Shown here: positions 34,904 to 44,481 of the stretch, in pieces
Position numbering within the stretch: the first letter of the stretch is position 1
How the letters are laid out: each line of letters opens with the position of its first letter
Assembly (NCBI GenBank): GCA_023429995.1
Contig: JAEZCE010000023.1
Location: 1-64,000, forward strand
DNA: 64,000 nucleotides
Origin: Bacillota bacterium
Lineage (GTDB): Bacteria > Bacillota > UBA4882 > UBA8346
Direction: 5' to 3'
Translations under genes and position numbers: made by a program
The notes under the pieces: generated by a model
Seen by the model: the letters and a program-made list of their open reading frames with translations, nothing else
What the model was told of the DNA's origin: nothing
Databases searched by the model: none

Positions 34904-37225
34904 TTGCTAACAACAATTATTAAAAGAGATGGCCGTGAAGCGCCTTTTAATCTGGAGAAGATCAGTAATGCCATCCAAAAAGCATTGCAGGCCGTGGGAA
35001 GCGGCGATGAGAAGCAGGCGCTCGCTCTCGCGACCAAGGTGGCCCAACGAGTCGATGCGGGAAAAACATTATCCAATTTTGCGCCCACGGTTGAGCAAAT
35101 TCAGGATCTTGTTGAGCAGGTATTGATTGACGCCGACCTTTCCAAAGCGGCGAAAGCATATATTCTCTACCGGGCCGAACGTACCCGGGCGCGGGAAATG
35201 AATACCCGGCTGATGAAGACCTATGAAGAGATTACCCATCGCGCTTCGAAAGAAAGTGATTTAAAACGCGACAATGCCAATATCGACTGTGATACGGCCA
35301 TGGGCGTCATGCTGAAATATGGGACCGAAGGCGCCAAACTTTACAATGGGATGTATATTCTTAAACCGGAGCATGCCAAAGCCCATCAGGATGGCGATAT
35401 CCATATTCATGACTTTGATTTTTATACTTTGACCACAACCTGTTGCCAGATTGATATTCAAAAGCTTTTCCATGAGGGATTTACCACCGGACACGGTTTT
35501 TTGCGCGAGCCGAATGACATTGCCAGTTATGCGGCTCTGGCTTGTATTGCTATTCAATCCAACCAAAATGATCAGCATGGCGGCCAGAGCATTCCCAGTT
35601 TTGATTATGGCATGGCCGAGGGTGTGCGGAAAACTTTCGCCAGGCGCTATGCGGACAACCTGATTCGGGCTCTGACTCTTTTAAGTGAAGAGAAAGGCGA
35701 TACCGCAGCCAAAATTAAAAATACCGCCCAGTTTATTTTGAAGCGTTTCGGAATCGGGCCGGAAATTGCGGGCCATAACGGATACAGCGATGAAGAATTT
35801 AAAACTTTATCCGCTACATTTGAGCCTGGAATATTAAAAAAGTCGCAGGCCTTTGCCAGGGAGCGGGCTTTGGAAGAGACCGACCGGGCTACTTATCAGG
35901 CCATGGAGGCCCTGATTCACAATTTAAACACTATGCATAGCCGCGCCGGCGCTCAGGTTCCCTTTAGTTCAATTAACTACGGCACCGATACTTCTCCCGA
36001 AGGGCGAATGGTAATGAAAAACGTTATGTTGGCGACGGAAGCCGGCTTGGGATCGGGGGAGACCCCCATTTTTCCAATTCAAATCTTCAAGCTCAAGGAG
36101 GGTGTCAATTACAATCCGGAGGATCCGAATTATGATTTATTCAAACTGGCCTGCCGGGTCAGCGCCAAAAGACTGTTTCCGAATTTTTCATTTATCGACG
36201 CTCCTTTTAACTTACAGTATTACCGCCAGGACCACCCCGAAACCGAAATTGCCTATATGGGCTGCCGTACGCGGGTGATCGGGAATATTGTCGACTCAAC
36301 CCGCGAAATTTCTTATAGCCGCGGTAATCTTAGCTTTACCTCTATCAATCTGCCCAGGCTGGGGATTGAAAGTGGCGGTGATATCGCCGGGTTTTACTCT
36401 CAATTGGACCGGATGATCGCTCTCTGCATTGACCAGATATTGGACAGGTTTGAAATTCAGTGCCGCAAGAAAGCGCGTAATTTTCCATTTCTAATGGGAA
36501 ACGGGATCTGGTTGGACTCGGAAAAATTGGGGCCGGATGACGAACTCCGCGAGGTACTGAGACATGGGACCTTGACCGTTGGCTTTATAGGGCTTGCCGA
36601 ATGTCTTAAAGCCTTAATCGGAGTGCATCACGGCCAATCGGAAGCCGCCCAGAAACTGGGCCTGGAAATCATAAGCCATATGCGGCGGCGGATGGATGAA
36701 GCCATGACCCGATACAAGTTGAATTTTTCGCTGATTGCCACTCCCGCAGAGGGGCTGTCCGGACGTTTTATTGAGATCGACCGCAAACGTTTCGGCAATA
36801 TTCCTGGTGTGACCGATCACGAATATTACACCAATTCGTTTCATATTCCGGTTTATTTTTCGATTAGCGCGTATGATAAGATCCAATTGGAAGCGCCGTA
36901 TCATCAACTCACCAATGGCGGGCACATCACTTATATTGAATTGGACGGCGACCCCAGTATGAATCTGGAAGCCTTTGAATCGGTGATTCGTTGTATGAAG
37001 GAAGCCGGTGTGGGCTATGGTTCGATTAACCATCCGGTTGACCGCGATCCGGTGTGCGGTTTTAACGGGATTATTGAGGATTCTTGCCCACAGTGCGGCC
37101 GTAAGGAAGAGAAAGGGCCGGCCTTTGAGCGGATTCGCCGGATTACCGGATATCTCGTCGGTACATTGGACCGGTTTAACAATGCCAAGCGCGCCGAGGT
37201 CAGGGATCGCGTCAAACATCTTTAA
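34904..37225 (+). CDS. nrdD: Anaerobic ribonucleoside-triphosphate reductase
   Basis: About 773 residues of a class III, glycyl-radical ribonucleotide reductase making dNTPs without oxygen. An ATP-cone (about 1-90) starts TTIIKRDGREAPF. The barrel follows, and the C-terminus has a Cys-rich zinc site (PVCGFNG, then CPQCGR) and the radical loop RRITGYLVGTLDRFNNAK. The first Cys of the usual four-Cys site reads Asp (DRDPVCG). TTG 34904 gives the canonical N-terminus; ATG 34874 is an alternative. The activase gene nrdG is not adjacent, which is unusual. Confidence 0.92.
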   Translation: MLTTIIKRDGREAPFNLEKISNAIQKALQAVGSGDEKQALALATKVAQRVDAGKTLSNFAPTVEQIQDLVEQVLIDADLSKAAKAYILYRAERTRAREMNTRLMKTYEEITHRASKESDLKRDNANIDCDTAMGVMLKYGTEGAKLYNGMYILKPEHAKAHQDGDIHIHDFDFYTLTTTCCQIDIQKLFHEGFTTGHGFLREPNDIASYAALACIAIQSNQNDQHGGQSIPSFDYGMAEGVRKTFARRYADNLIRALTLLSEEKGDTAAKIKNTAQFILKRFGIGPEIAGHNGYSDEEFKTLSATFEPGILKKSQAFARERALEETDRATYQAMEALIHNLNTMHSRAGAQVPFSSINYGTDTSPEGRMVMKNVMLATEAGLGSGETPIFPIQIFKLKEGVNYNPEDPNYDLFKLACRVSAKRLFPNFSFIDAPFNLQYYRQDHPETEIAYMGCRTRVIGNIVDSTREISYSRGNLSFTSINLPRLGIESGGDIAGFYSQLDRMIALCIDQILDRFEIQCRKKARNFPFLMGNGIWLDSEKLGPDDELREVLRHGTLTVGFIGLAECLKALIGVHHGQSEAAQKLGLEIISHMRRRMDEAMTRYKLNFSLIATPAEGLSGRFIEIDRKRFGNIPGVTDHEYYTNSFHIPVYFSISAYDKIQLEAPYHQLTNGGHITYIELDGDPSMNLEAFESVIRCMKEAGVGYGSINHPVDRDPVCGFNGIIEDSCPQCGRKEEKGPAFERIRRITGYLVGTLDRFNNAKRAEVRDRVKHL

Positions 37226-37232
37226 TATTTTT

Positions 37233-37261
37233 TTGACATTTGGCGCGATTCATATTATAGT
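37233..37261 (+). promoter_or_regulatory. Promoter of the cobalamin/heme operon
   Basis: TTGACA (37233-37238) and TATAGT (37256-37261) are 17 bp apart, a few bases after the nrdD stop codon and about 25 bp before the riboswitch aptamer. Confidence 0.75.
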
Positions 37262-37284
37262 TAGGATATAAAAACATAAATTGA

Positions 37285-37510
37285 ATACTATCTATTGCCA
37301 TGGGAAGTCGGGTGAGAATCCCGCGCGGTCCCGCCGCTGTAATGGGGAGTTATTCTTCAAATGTCACTCTTAACCGGGGAAGACGGGAATAACAATGAAC
37401 CAGAGCCAGAATACCTGCTATAGATGTTCGTTTGATACCTACGAGCGATGGGAGTCAAGAGGAATTAATGCATTCAAAACCCTTTTGCTACCCAAAGGGG
37501 TTTTATTTTT
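37285..37510 (+). promoter_or_regulatory. Cobalamin riboswitch 1 with terminator
   Basis: The aptamer core GGGAAGTCGGGTGAGAATCC, GCGGTCCCGCCGCTGTAA and the B12 box AGCCAGAATACCTGC are in order, closed by a TATCTAT/ATAGAT P1 stem (37289 and ~37430). A terminator follows (AAAACCCTTTTG paired with CAAAGGGGTTTT, then TATTTTTT, 37476-37510). Adenosylcobalamin binding should stop transcription of the operon downstream. The B12 box departs from consensus at AAT. Confidence 0.93.
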
Positions 37511-37532
37511 TACAAAAGGAACCAATACTTGG

Positions 37533-38168
37533 ATGTTAAAGGATATTCACTGGACCAAACCGGCCGACATTGAAAAAGAAAGTTTCCGGATCATCGGGGA
37601 ATTGTTGGGGGAAAGAAACTTTGGCCCCTGGCAGGAACCTGTGGTGAAACGGGTGATTCATACCACCGCCGATTTTGAATACGCCGATTCGCTCATTTTT
37701 AGCGAGAATGCGGTTCAACAAGGAATCGCCGCCTTAAAAAAGGGCTCTTGCATCGTTACCGATACCCGGATGGCGGAAGCGGGGATCAATAAGAAGGTTT
37801 TGACAACTTTTGGAGGAGAGGTCCGCTGTTTTATGGATACCCCGGACATTGCCCGAAAAGCCAAGGATTTGGGAGTAACCCGCGCCGCCTTATGTATGGA
37901 TCAAGCCGTGACAGACTCTCACTGCAGGATTTATGTCATCGGCAATGCGCCTACGGCATTGATCAGACTTTGTGAATTGATCGATCAGGGGAAAGTCCAA
38001 CCGGAGTTGGTGATTGGTGTGCCGGTAGGTTTTGTCAACGTGGTGGAGGCTAAGGAATTGTTGCAAAGGAAACCGGTTCCCTATATAATCGCGATGGGCC
38101 GTAAAGGAGGAAGCAACGTGGCGGCGGCTATCGTCAACGCGTTGCTGTATATGGCGAAGAATGAATGA
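37533..38168 (+). CDS. cbiC: Cobalt-precorrin-8 methylmutase
   Basis: 211 residues of CbiC/CobH, which moves the C11 methyl to C12 to give cobyrinate. Seen: VKRVIHTTADFEYADSL with the catalytic His, IVTDTRMAEAGINK, VIGNAPTAL and the closing VGVPVGFVNVVEAKE-like segment, then MGRKGGSNVAAAIVNALL. It is the first gene after the cobalamin riboswitch. ATG 37533 gives the family N-terminus and has AAAGGA upstream. It overlaps cbiD by 8 nt. Confidence 0.94.
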   Translation: MLKDIHWTKPADIEKESFRIIGELLGERNFGPWQEPVVKRVIHTTADFEYADSLIFSENAVQQGIAALKKGSCIVTDTRMAEAGINKKVLTTFGGEVRCFMDTPDIARKAKDLGVTRAALCMDQAVTDSHCRIYVIGNAPTALIRLCELIDQGKVQPELVIGVPVGFVNVVEAKELLQRKPVPYIIAMGRKGGSNVAAAIVNALLYMAKNE

Positions 38169-39279
38169 TTTTTGCTATGAGGCCGGAACGGGGAAAAAAC
38201 TGCGAAAAGGGTATACCACCGGTTCTTGCGCGGCGGGAGCGGCCAAAGCGGCGGTTTACTTATTATGCGCCGGGACAGCCCCTGATCAGGTAGTCATTGA
38301 TACTCCAGGCGGGCGGCAGTTAACTTTGCCGGTGTCCGATTGCCGGAGGGAGGGCTCTATTGCCAGTTGTTCCGTTGTAAAAGATGCCGGTGATGACCCG
38401 GACGTTACGGATGGGATGAAGATTTTCGCAAAAGTCTGCCTGACGGAAGACAAGAAAGTGTTGATTGAGGCCGGTGAAGGCATCGGCCGGGTGACTTTGC
38501 CGGGTCTTAAAATTCCGGTGGGCCGGCCGGCCATTAATCCGGTGCCGCTTCAGATGATTGAATCGGAGGTGCGGCGTGTACTTCCGGCAGACAAGGGCGC
38601 TTTGGTCGTTTTAAGTGCGCCCGGAGGCGAGGAGAGGGCCGGAAAGACCCTTAACGCGAAACTGGGAATCGTTGGAGGGATTTCCATTTTAGGCACCACG
38701 GGAATTGTCGAACCCATGTCCCAAGAGGCTCTTAAAGAGTCATTGGCTTTAAAATTGAGTGTGATGGGTTTCGGAGGTTTGAGGCAAGCCCTCTTTGTCT
38801 TTGGCAATTATGGCGAAGTTTTCGCCCGGAAAAATTTGGGCGTTGATAGCGAATATGTAGTGAAAATCGGGAATTATCTGGGCTTTATGCTGGATAAAGC
38901 TTTGGAATACGGCTTTAAGGAAGTGCTAATCGTCGGCCATTTGGGGAAATTGGTGAAGGTGGCGGCGGGCATCTTTCAAACCCACAGCCGGGTGGCGGAT
39001 GCCAGAGCCGAAATTCTTTGCGCATATGCTGCGTTAGCCGGGGCCCCCCAAGAGGTGGTGGAAAAAATCTATGAATGTCCTACCACGGAGAGCGCAGTTG
39101 AAGTCATGGACCATTTTGGGGCGCAAATTTTCCCGCAAATCGCCGCCAAGGTTGTCAGGCGTTGCCAAGAATATGTGCGCCAAGAGATGGAAATCGGTGT
39201 GGTTTTGTTTAACGGCGCCGACCATTTGCTGGCGATGGACGGAGCGGCGGAGAAAATCATCAAGGAGCTGAAAGCATGA
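38161..39279 (+). CDS. cbiD: Cobalt-precorrin-5B C1-methyltransferase
   Basis: 372 residues with the CbiD N-terminal signature LRKGYTTGSCAAGAAKAA and the later GGISILGTTGIVEPMS and VGHLGKLVKVAAGIFQTHSR blocks. CbiD methylates C1 in the oxygen-independent cobalamin route after CbiG removes the C2 unit. It overlaps cbiC (8 nt) and cbiET (ATGA), so translation is coupled. Confidence 0.95.
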   Translation: MNDFCYEAGTGKKLRKGYTTGSCAAGAAKAAVYLLCAGTAPDQVVIDTPGGRQLTLPVSDCRREGSIASCSVVKDAGDDPDVTDGMKIFAKVCLTEDKKVLIEAGEGIGRVTLPGLKIPVGRPAINPVPLQMIESEVRRVLPADKGALVVLSAPGGEERAGKTLNAKLGIVGGISILGTTGIVEPMSQEALKESLALKLSVMGFGGLRQALFVFGNYGEVFARKNLGVDSEYVVKIGNYLGFMLDKALEYGFKEVLIVGHLGKLVKVAAGIFQTHSRVADARAEILCAYAALAGAPQEVVEKIYECPTTESAVEVMDHFGAQIFPQIAAKVVRRCQEYVRQEMEIGVVLFNGADHLLAMDGAAEKIIKELKA

Positions 39280-40514
39280 GCGGCGTTTATATCGTGGGGG
39301 TTGGTCCGGGCCATCCCGATTATCTGACTTCCGCCGCCCGGGAAGTGATCGCCGGGTGTCAAGTATTGATCGGCGGCGCCCGAAACCTTTCCTTATTTCC
39401 GGACGGGTGCGGTGAAAAAATTGAAATTGCGGGCAACCTCGATTGGATCTGCCGTTATATAGCAGCTCATTATTTACAAAAAAGTATCGCCGTCCTGGCT
39501 ACCGGAGACCCGGGATTGTTCAGCATGGCGCAAACGGTTCAAACCAGGCTGCCGGAATGTCCCGTTCAAGTGATTCCGGGTATCAGTTCGTTACAATATA
39601 TGGCCGCCAAACTGGGAATGGCTTGGGATGATTGGTCCATCATCAGCTTGCATGGGAAAGAAGCCGGGGATATCTTGCCGGAATTGCTGCGGCATCGCCG
39701 GATTTGCGTCTTTACGGGCGGCAAATTTACTCCTTCTATAATTTGTAAAAATCTTCTTCGTCAAGGATTTACCAAAGCCCGGGTGTGGGTGGGGGAGAAC
39801 CTTTCCTATTCCCATGAAAGGTTAATCCATGGCAATCTCGGCGATATCAGCCGGCGGGATTTTGAGGGTCTTTCCCTGATGCTGGTGGAAGTGACGGAGC
39901 CTCAAAGCCCGCCATGGCCTTTTCAAACTCCGGGAATTCCCGACGACTTGTTCATCCGCGGCGATGTTCCCATGACGAAAATGGAAGTACGGACCTTGTC
40001 GTTGGCTAAGTTAAGGCTCCAGCCCGGGCATTGCCTCTACGATATCGGCGCCGGAACCGGCTCCGTGGCGGTTGAATGCGCCTTACAATGCCGGGAAGGA
40101 CTGGTATACGCCGTGGAGAAAGTCCCGGAGGCCTTGGAGATCATCGCCCAAAATGCCGCCTTCTTTGGCGCTGTTAACCTGCAAACCGTAGCGGGGGAGG
40201 CTCCCGAGGCGTTTGAAGGTTTGCCTGATCCCGACCGGGTCTTTATCGGGGGGAGCGGCGGCAGGATGATGCCGATTTTGGAGCGGTTATCCCGGTTTCA
40301 TAAACCGTTGCGGGTGGTTATCAATGCGGTTACCGTCGAATCTTGCCATGAGGCTTTGACCGGCCTTGCCGATCACGGGTTCGGCTCCATTGAAGTCACG
40401 CATTTATCGGTTGCGCGGGGTAAAAAAGCAGGAGACAAGCATCTATTGCAGGCGCAAAACCCGATTTATATTATTAGCGCCGTCTTCGAAAGAGGCTGTT
40501 GTAAAAGTGATTAA
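39276..40514 (+). CDS. cbiET: Fused cobalt-precorrin-7 C5/C15-methyltransferase (CbiE-CbiT)
   Basis: 412 residues. CbiE domain at 1-~205 (YIVGVGPGHPDYLT, LATGDPGLFSMA and VIPGISSLQYMA, the SAM-binding tetrapyrrole methylase fold). CbiT domain at ~215-400 (IRGDVPMTKMEVRTLSLAKL, YDIGAGTGSVAVE, VFIGGSGG). CbiE and CbiT methylate C5 and C15 and decarboxylate the C12 acetate. The last ~7 residues (RGCCKSD) and the stop codon come from a small inverted-repeat element inserted at 40491, so the native C-terminus has been replaced. Confidence 0.93.
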   Translation: MSGVYIVGVGPGHPDYLTSAAREVIAGCQVLIGGARNLSLFPDGCGEKIEIAGNLDWICRYIAAHYLQKSIAVLATGDPGLFSMAQTVQTRLPECPVQVIPGISSLQYMAAKLGMAWDDWSIISLHGKEAGDILPELLRHRRICVFTGGKFTPSIICKNLLRQGFTKARVWVGENLSYSHERLIHGNLGDISRRDFEGLSLMLVEVTEPQSPPWPFQTPGIPDDLFIRGDVPMTKMEVRTLSLAKLRLQPGHCLYDIGAGTGSVAVECALQCREGLVYAVEKVPEALEIIAQNAAFFGAVNLQTVAGEAPEAFEGLPDPDRVFIGGSGGRMMPILERLSRFHKPLRVVINAVTVESCHEALTGLADHGFGSIEVTHLSVARGKKAGDKHLLQAQNPIYIISAVFERGCCKSD

Positions 40515-40611
40515 AATCAATGAGAAATACAATATATAGCATAAATAATTGGCAAAGCTTTATATATTGTATTTCTCTATCGATAAATCTTATTTTGCAA
40601 CAGACCCTTTA
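40491..40611. mobile_element. MITE-like element between cbiET and cbiF
   Basis: About 120 bp with imperfect ends, AAAGAGGCTGTTGTAAAA (from 40491) against the inverted TTTTGCAACAGACCCTTT (ending ~40610), resembling insertion-sequence termini. Inside is a perfect 17-bp inverted repeat at 40522-40538 and 40561-40577. It has no coding capacity of its own. The left end overlaps the end of cbiET. Confidence 0.65.
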
Positions 40612-40637
40612 GGAGAGACGGAAAAGGAGTTTGGGGA

Positions 40638-41387
40638 ATGATTTATTTTGTCGGGGCCGGTCCGGGAGACCCGGAATTGATTACGGTCAAAGGAAAATGT
40701 TTACTGGAACGCGCCGATCTGATAATTTTTACGGGTTCCCTCGTCAACCCCGCCTTACTGGAAAACGTTAAGCCGGGATGTAAGATTTACGACAGCGCCG
40801 GGATGACTTTGGCCGAGGTGATCGCGGTGATGGAAGCCGGTTTTGGGATGGGTGAAGAGATTGTCCGGTTGCATACCGGCGATCCGTCGTTATTCGGAGC
40901 AGTGCGCGAACAGATGGATGCTTTGGCCGGGCGGAATATTCCCTACGAAGTTGTGCCCGGAGTCAGCTCGTTTTTTGCGGCGGCTGCGGCCTTAAAGACC
41001 GAATATACTTTACCCGGCGTTTCCCAAACCCTCATTTTGACCCGGATGGCGGGCCGGACTTTAGTCCCTGAAAGCGAAAGCATAGAGTCTTTGGCTGCCC
41101 ATCAAACCAGCATGGTTGTGTTTTTAAGCATTCAGCAAATGGAGGAATTGGCGGAGAAGTTAATGAAATATTATCCGCCCGAAACTCCGGCGGCTGTGGT
41201 TTACAAGGCTTCCTGGCCCGAAGAAAAAATAATCCGCGGCTTCTTGAATACCATTGCCGGAGCGGTCCGCCAAGAGAATATTACCAAGACCGCTTTGTTG
41301 ATGGTGGGTAATTTTTTAGGTTCTGAATATCAATTGTCCAAATTGTACGATCCCAATTTCAGTCATGGATACCGGAAGGATTCGTAG
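40638..41387 (+). CDS. cbiF: Cobalt-precorrin-4 C11-methyltransferase
   Basis: 249 residues with the tetrapyrrole methylase SAM motif FVGAGPGDPELITVKG at the start, the P-loop-like GSLVNPALL characteristic of CbiF, RLHTGDPSLFGA and VVPGVSSFFAAAAALKTEYTLPG. It methylates C11 in the anaerobic pathway. It has its own GGAG ribosome-binding site after the MITE-like insertion. Confidence 0.95.
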   Translation: MIYFVGAGPGDPELITVKGKCLLERADLIIFTGSLVNPALLENVKPGCKIYDSAGMTLAEVIAVMEAGFGMGEEIVRLHTGDPSLFGAVREQMDALAGRNIPYEVVPGVSSFFAAAAALKTEYTLPGVSQTLILTRMAGRTLVPESESIESLAAHQTSMVVFLSIQQMEELAEKLMKYYPPETPAAVVYKASWPEEKIIRGFLNTIAGAVRQENITKTALLMVGNFLGSEYQLSKLYDPNFSHGYRKDS

Positions 41388-41409
41388 ACAAGGAAAGGAG
41401 TGCCGGAGG

Positions 41410-42465
41410 ATGCGCCTGGCTGTGGTGTCATTAACCAAAAACGGAGCGGCTGTTGCCGCTAAAATTGCCGCAAAGATGACGGCCGACTCGTTTACGAACC
41501 GGGACGATCATGAAGAACCTTCCGCCGCCCTCGGGTTTACCCACGGAAAGTTCAGCGCTTTGGTGGGGAGGCTTTTTGAAAAGTATGAGGGGATTATTTT
41601 CATTATGGCTTGCGGGATTGTGGTTCGGAGTATCGCGCCTTATTTACAAAATAAAAAGGTTGACCCCGCGGTGGTGGTGGTTGATGAAAAGGGGGAGCAT
41701 GTGATCAGTCTGCTGTCGGGTCATTACGGCGGCGCCAATCAATTGGCGCGGCAAGTCGCCTCGGCGATCGGCGGCGAGGCTGTGATCACCACAGCTACCG
41801 ACCTTAACCAAGTGGTGGCGTTCGATCTTTTCGCTAGGGAAAATGAGTGTGTCATCGAAAATGAATCCGCGCTGAAAACGGTTAGCGCGGCGCTGGTTAA
41901 TGGCGAAACGGTCCATTTATACACTCCTTACCGGCTATCGGGAGAGTGGCCGCCCCAGGTTCACCCGGGTGTTACTCCCGGCCAACCTGGGAAGTGGGCG
42001 GTCGTTCTGGATAATGACTTGGAAAATCAGCCAAGAGTTCCGCAAGCGCTTTTTATCCGGCCGAAGAATTTGATCTTAGGTATCGGCTGTAAAAAGGGGA
42101 CTACGGCGGTAGCCGTCGCCGCTGCGGTGGATGAATTTCTGGGAAAATGCCGGCGCAGTTTTCTGTCCCTGAAAAGGCTGGCATCCATCGAATTAAAGGC
42201 GAATGAAACCGGGATTGTAGAATATTGCCGCCGGCATGGGTTGGCTTTTCAAACCCTTTCCGTGGACCAACTGGCGCCCATCCAATCCGGACTTTCAAGT
42301 TCGGCTTTTGTAAAACAAACGGTTGGAGTGGGAAATGTAGCGGAAGCTTGTGCCTTGTTAGGCGGCAATCATGCCCGGCTGATTTGCGGTAAGATGGTTT
42401 ACCCGGGGATCACTTTAGCCTTGACCGAGGAAGAAAGGGAGTTTCATTTCAATGGTGAATATTGA
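41410..42465 (+). CDS. cbiG: Cobalt-precorrin-5A hydrolase
   Basis: About 351 residues: N-terminal domain (RLAVVSLTKNGA, GIIFIMACGIVVRSIAPYLQNKKVDPAVVVVDEKG, SLLSGHYGGANQLARQVA), a short middle and a C-terminal domain beginning LILGIGCKKGTTAVAV. CbiG opens the delta-lactone and releases the C20 fragment as acetaldehyde. ATG 41410 is chosen for AAAGGAG at 41393-41400; an upstream ATG inside cbiF is less likely. It overlaps hemA by 14 nt. Confidence 0.93.
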   Translation: MRLAVVSLTKNGAAVAAKIAAKMTADSFTNRDDHEEPSAALGFTHGKFSALVGRLFEKYEGIIFIMACGIVVRSIAPYLQNKKVDPAVVVVDEKGEHVISLLSGHYGGANQLARQVASAIGGEAVITTATDLNQVVAFDLFARENECVIENESALKTVSAALVNGETVHLYTPYRLSGEWPPQVHPGVTPGQPGKWAVVLDNDLENQPRVPQALFIRPKNLILGIGCKKGTTAVAVAAAVDEFLGKCRRSFLSLKRLASIELKANETGIVEYCRRHGLAFQTLSVDQLAPIQSGLSSSAFVKQTVGVGNVAEACALLGGNHARLICGKMVYPGITLALTEEEREFHFNGEY

Positions 42466-43750
42466 GGTCATCGGCATTAATTTCCGTTCGGCGCCGCTGG
42501 AGATCAGGGAGAAATTCCAGTTTACCCAGGAGGAACACCAGGATTTTCTGGACTTTTTAAAGCGGCAGCGGGCGGCGGATGAGTGGGTCTTGCTTTCCAC
42601 CTGCAACCGGACGGAACTTTATCTGTCCAAGGGTGGCTTTGGATTGGACGGCTCAGTTTTGGAAGATGCCATGGCCGAGTATAAAAATTTGAAAATCGCC
42701 GGGTTGCGCAAATATTTTTATATTTATCGGGGCGCTGAAGCTGTTCGTCATCTTTTCCGGGTGGCCTGCGGCTTGGATTCCCTGGTTTTCGGAGAAGATC
42801 AAATCCTGGGCCAGGTAAAAAAGGCTCACCAAACGGCATTGGCGGTCGGAACCAGTCGGGCGGTGTTGAATACCTTGTTTCGAAATGCCGTGACCGGGGC
42901 AAAACTGGTCAAAAGTCAAGCTTGCTTTGGCCAGCAGCCTATTTCCGCGGCCACGGTTGCGGTGGACAAGGTTTGGGAGCTCAGCGGTGAAGGATTGGCT
43001 CACCAAACAGCCTTGATCATCGGTTCGGGGGAAATGAGCGCTTTAACCGTTAATCGTTTGCTTTCACGGAAAATTGGCCGTGTCTATTTGGCTGGACGCA
43101 AGCTCGGCAAGGTTCTTGCCATCGCTGAAGGCCGTCCTCAAGTCGAGGGGGTCGCCTACGAGCGGCGTTATGAATATATGGACCGGGCGGATCTGGTCTT
43201 CAGCATGACGGCCAGTCCCCACTATACCATTACCTGCGAGGAATTAGCCGGGACGCTGATTACGGCAAAAAGACGAACTTTTATCGATTTGGCGGCGCCC
43301 CGGGATATGGACGAAAAAATCAGTCTGCTTCCGGGAGTCCGCTATTTTAATATCGAGACGATCGGCGGAAGTGTCCGCGAGGATTGGCAAAAGTGCGCGT
43401 TGGATGCGATCAAGGCTGAAAAAATCCTTGACCAACAGATGAGGGAGTTTCAAAGGTGGTATCAGTCCCGGGAGTTGGCCCCTATCATCCGTCAAATTGA
43501 AAAGACGGTCCGCGAAGGGGTGGACCATAAAATCAACAGCGCCCTGGATAAGGTAAAAGCTCTTGAGGCCGCCGATAGAAAGATGATTGCCAACGAAATG
43601 CGGAAAGTGACCGGTTTCATACTGAACCGCTGTTTATATGGCATTAAAGAAACGGCATCCGGCAAAGAAGCCGGGATTTATTACCGCTGTTTAAGCCAAA
43701 ATGCTTTGCGCCAAAAGTTTACGAAGAACGCTGAGGGTGGAAACGGATGA
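42452..43750 (+). CDS. hemA: Glutamyl-tRNA reductase
   Basis: 432 residues. The catalytic Cys lies in LLSTCNRTELYL (about residue 50), followed by the substrate domain (GLDSLVFGEDQILGQVKKA), an NADPH domain (ALIIGSGEMSALTVNRL) and the C-terminal dimerisation helix. It makes glutamate semialdehyde, the first committed step of C5 tetrapyrrole synthesis. Its position inside a B12-riboswitch operon, overlapping cbiG and cbiH, suggests that precursor supply is tuned to cobalamin demand. Confidence 0.95.
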   Translation: MVNIEVIGINFRSAPLEIREKFQFTQEEHQDFLDFLKRQRAADEWVLLSTCNRTELYLSKGGFGLDGSVLEDAMAEYKNLKIAGLRKYFYIYRGAEAVRHLFRVACGLDSLVFGEDQILGQVKKAHQTALAVGTSRAVLNTLFRNAVTGAKLVKSQACFGQQPISAATVAVDKVWELSGEGLAHQTALIIGSGEMSALTVNRLLSRKIGRVYLAGRKLGKVLAIAEGRPQVEGVAYERRYEYMDRADLVFSMTASPHYTITCEELAGTLITAKRRTFIDLAAPRDMDEKISLLPGVRYFNIETIGGSVREDWQKCALDAIKAEKILDQQMREFQRWYQSRELAPIIRQIEKTVREGVDHKINSALDKVKALEAADRKMIANEMRKVTGFILNRCLYGIKETASGKEAGIYYRCLSQNALRQKFTKNAEGGNG

Positions 43751-44481
43751 AAATCTATGTGGTGGGAATCGGGCCCGGCGCCAAAGAAGATATGACGCCA
43801 AGGGCCGTCCGGGCCTTGGAAAACAGCGATTATATTGTGGGCTATCAGACCTATATCCAATTAATACGGGAGCAGTTTCCCCAAAAATCATTGCTTTCCA
43901 CGGGGATGACCGGAGAAATCGAGCGCTGTGAATTGACTTTGGAAAAGGCGCTCGGCGGAGCCACTGTCGCTTTGATTAGCGGCGGCGACAGCGGCATCTA
44001 TGGAATGGCCGGGATTATGCTGGAAGTCATGGAACGCTCCGGCAAAGCTGTGCCGCTGGAAATTATTCCGGGGATTACCGCAGCCAGCGCAGGCGCTGCC
44101 CTATTGGGAGCCCCATTGATGCATGACTTTGCGGTTATCAGCTTAAGCGATCGGCTGACCCCGTGGGAGCAGATCCAAGCCAGAATCGAAGCGGCGGCAG
44201 CGGCTGATTTCGTAATTTGCCTCTACAATCCAAAAAGCAACCAAAGGACCGGCCAAATTGAGCAAGCCGGAGAGATTATCCGGCGTTACCGGAGCGGGCT
44301 CACTCCCGCCGGAATTGTCCGCCGGGCGGGCCGCCAAGGTGAAAGTTACGACCTGACCACTTTGGAACAAATGGCCGGAATGGCGATTGATATGTTTACC
44401 ACCGTCATCATCGGAAATTCCCGGACTTACGTCAAAGCGGGACGGATGATCACGCCCCGGGGATACTTTGATGAACGCTAG
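43747..44481 (+). CDS. cbiH: Cobalt-precorrin-3 C17-methyltransferase
   Basis: 244 residues, the standard CbiH/CobJ size: IYVVGIGPGAKEDMTPRAVRAL, VALISGGDSGIYGMAGIMLE, IIPGITAASAGAALLGAPLMHDFAVISLSD and ICLYNPKSNQR. It performs C17 methylation and ring contraction with delta-lactone formation. The start overlaps the hemA stop as ATGA. Confidence 0.95.
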   Translation: MKIYVVGIGPGAKEDMTPRAVRALENSDYIVGYQTYIQLIREQFPQKSLLSTGMTGEIERCELTLEKALGGATVALISGGDSGIYGMAGIMLEVMERSGKAVPLEIIPGITAASAGAALLGAPLMHDFAVISLSDRLTPWEQIQARIEAAAAADFVICLYNPKSNQRTGQIEQAGEIIRRYRSGLTPAGIVRRAGRQGESYDLTTLEQMAGMAIDMFTTVIIGNSRTYVKAGRMITPRGYFDER

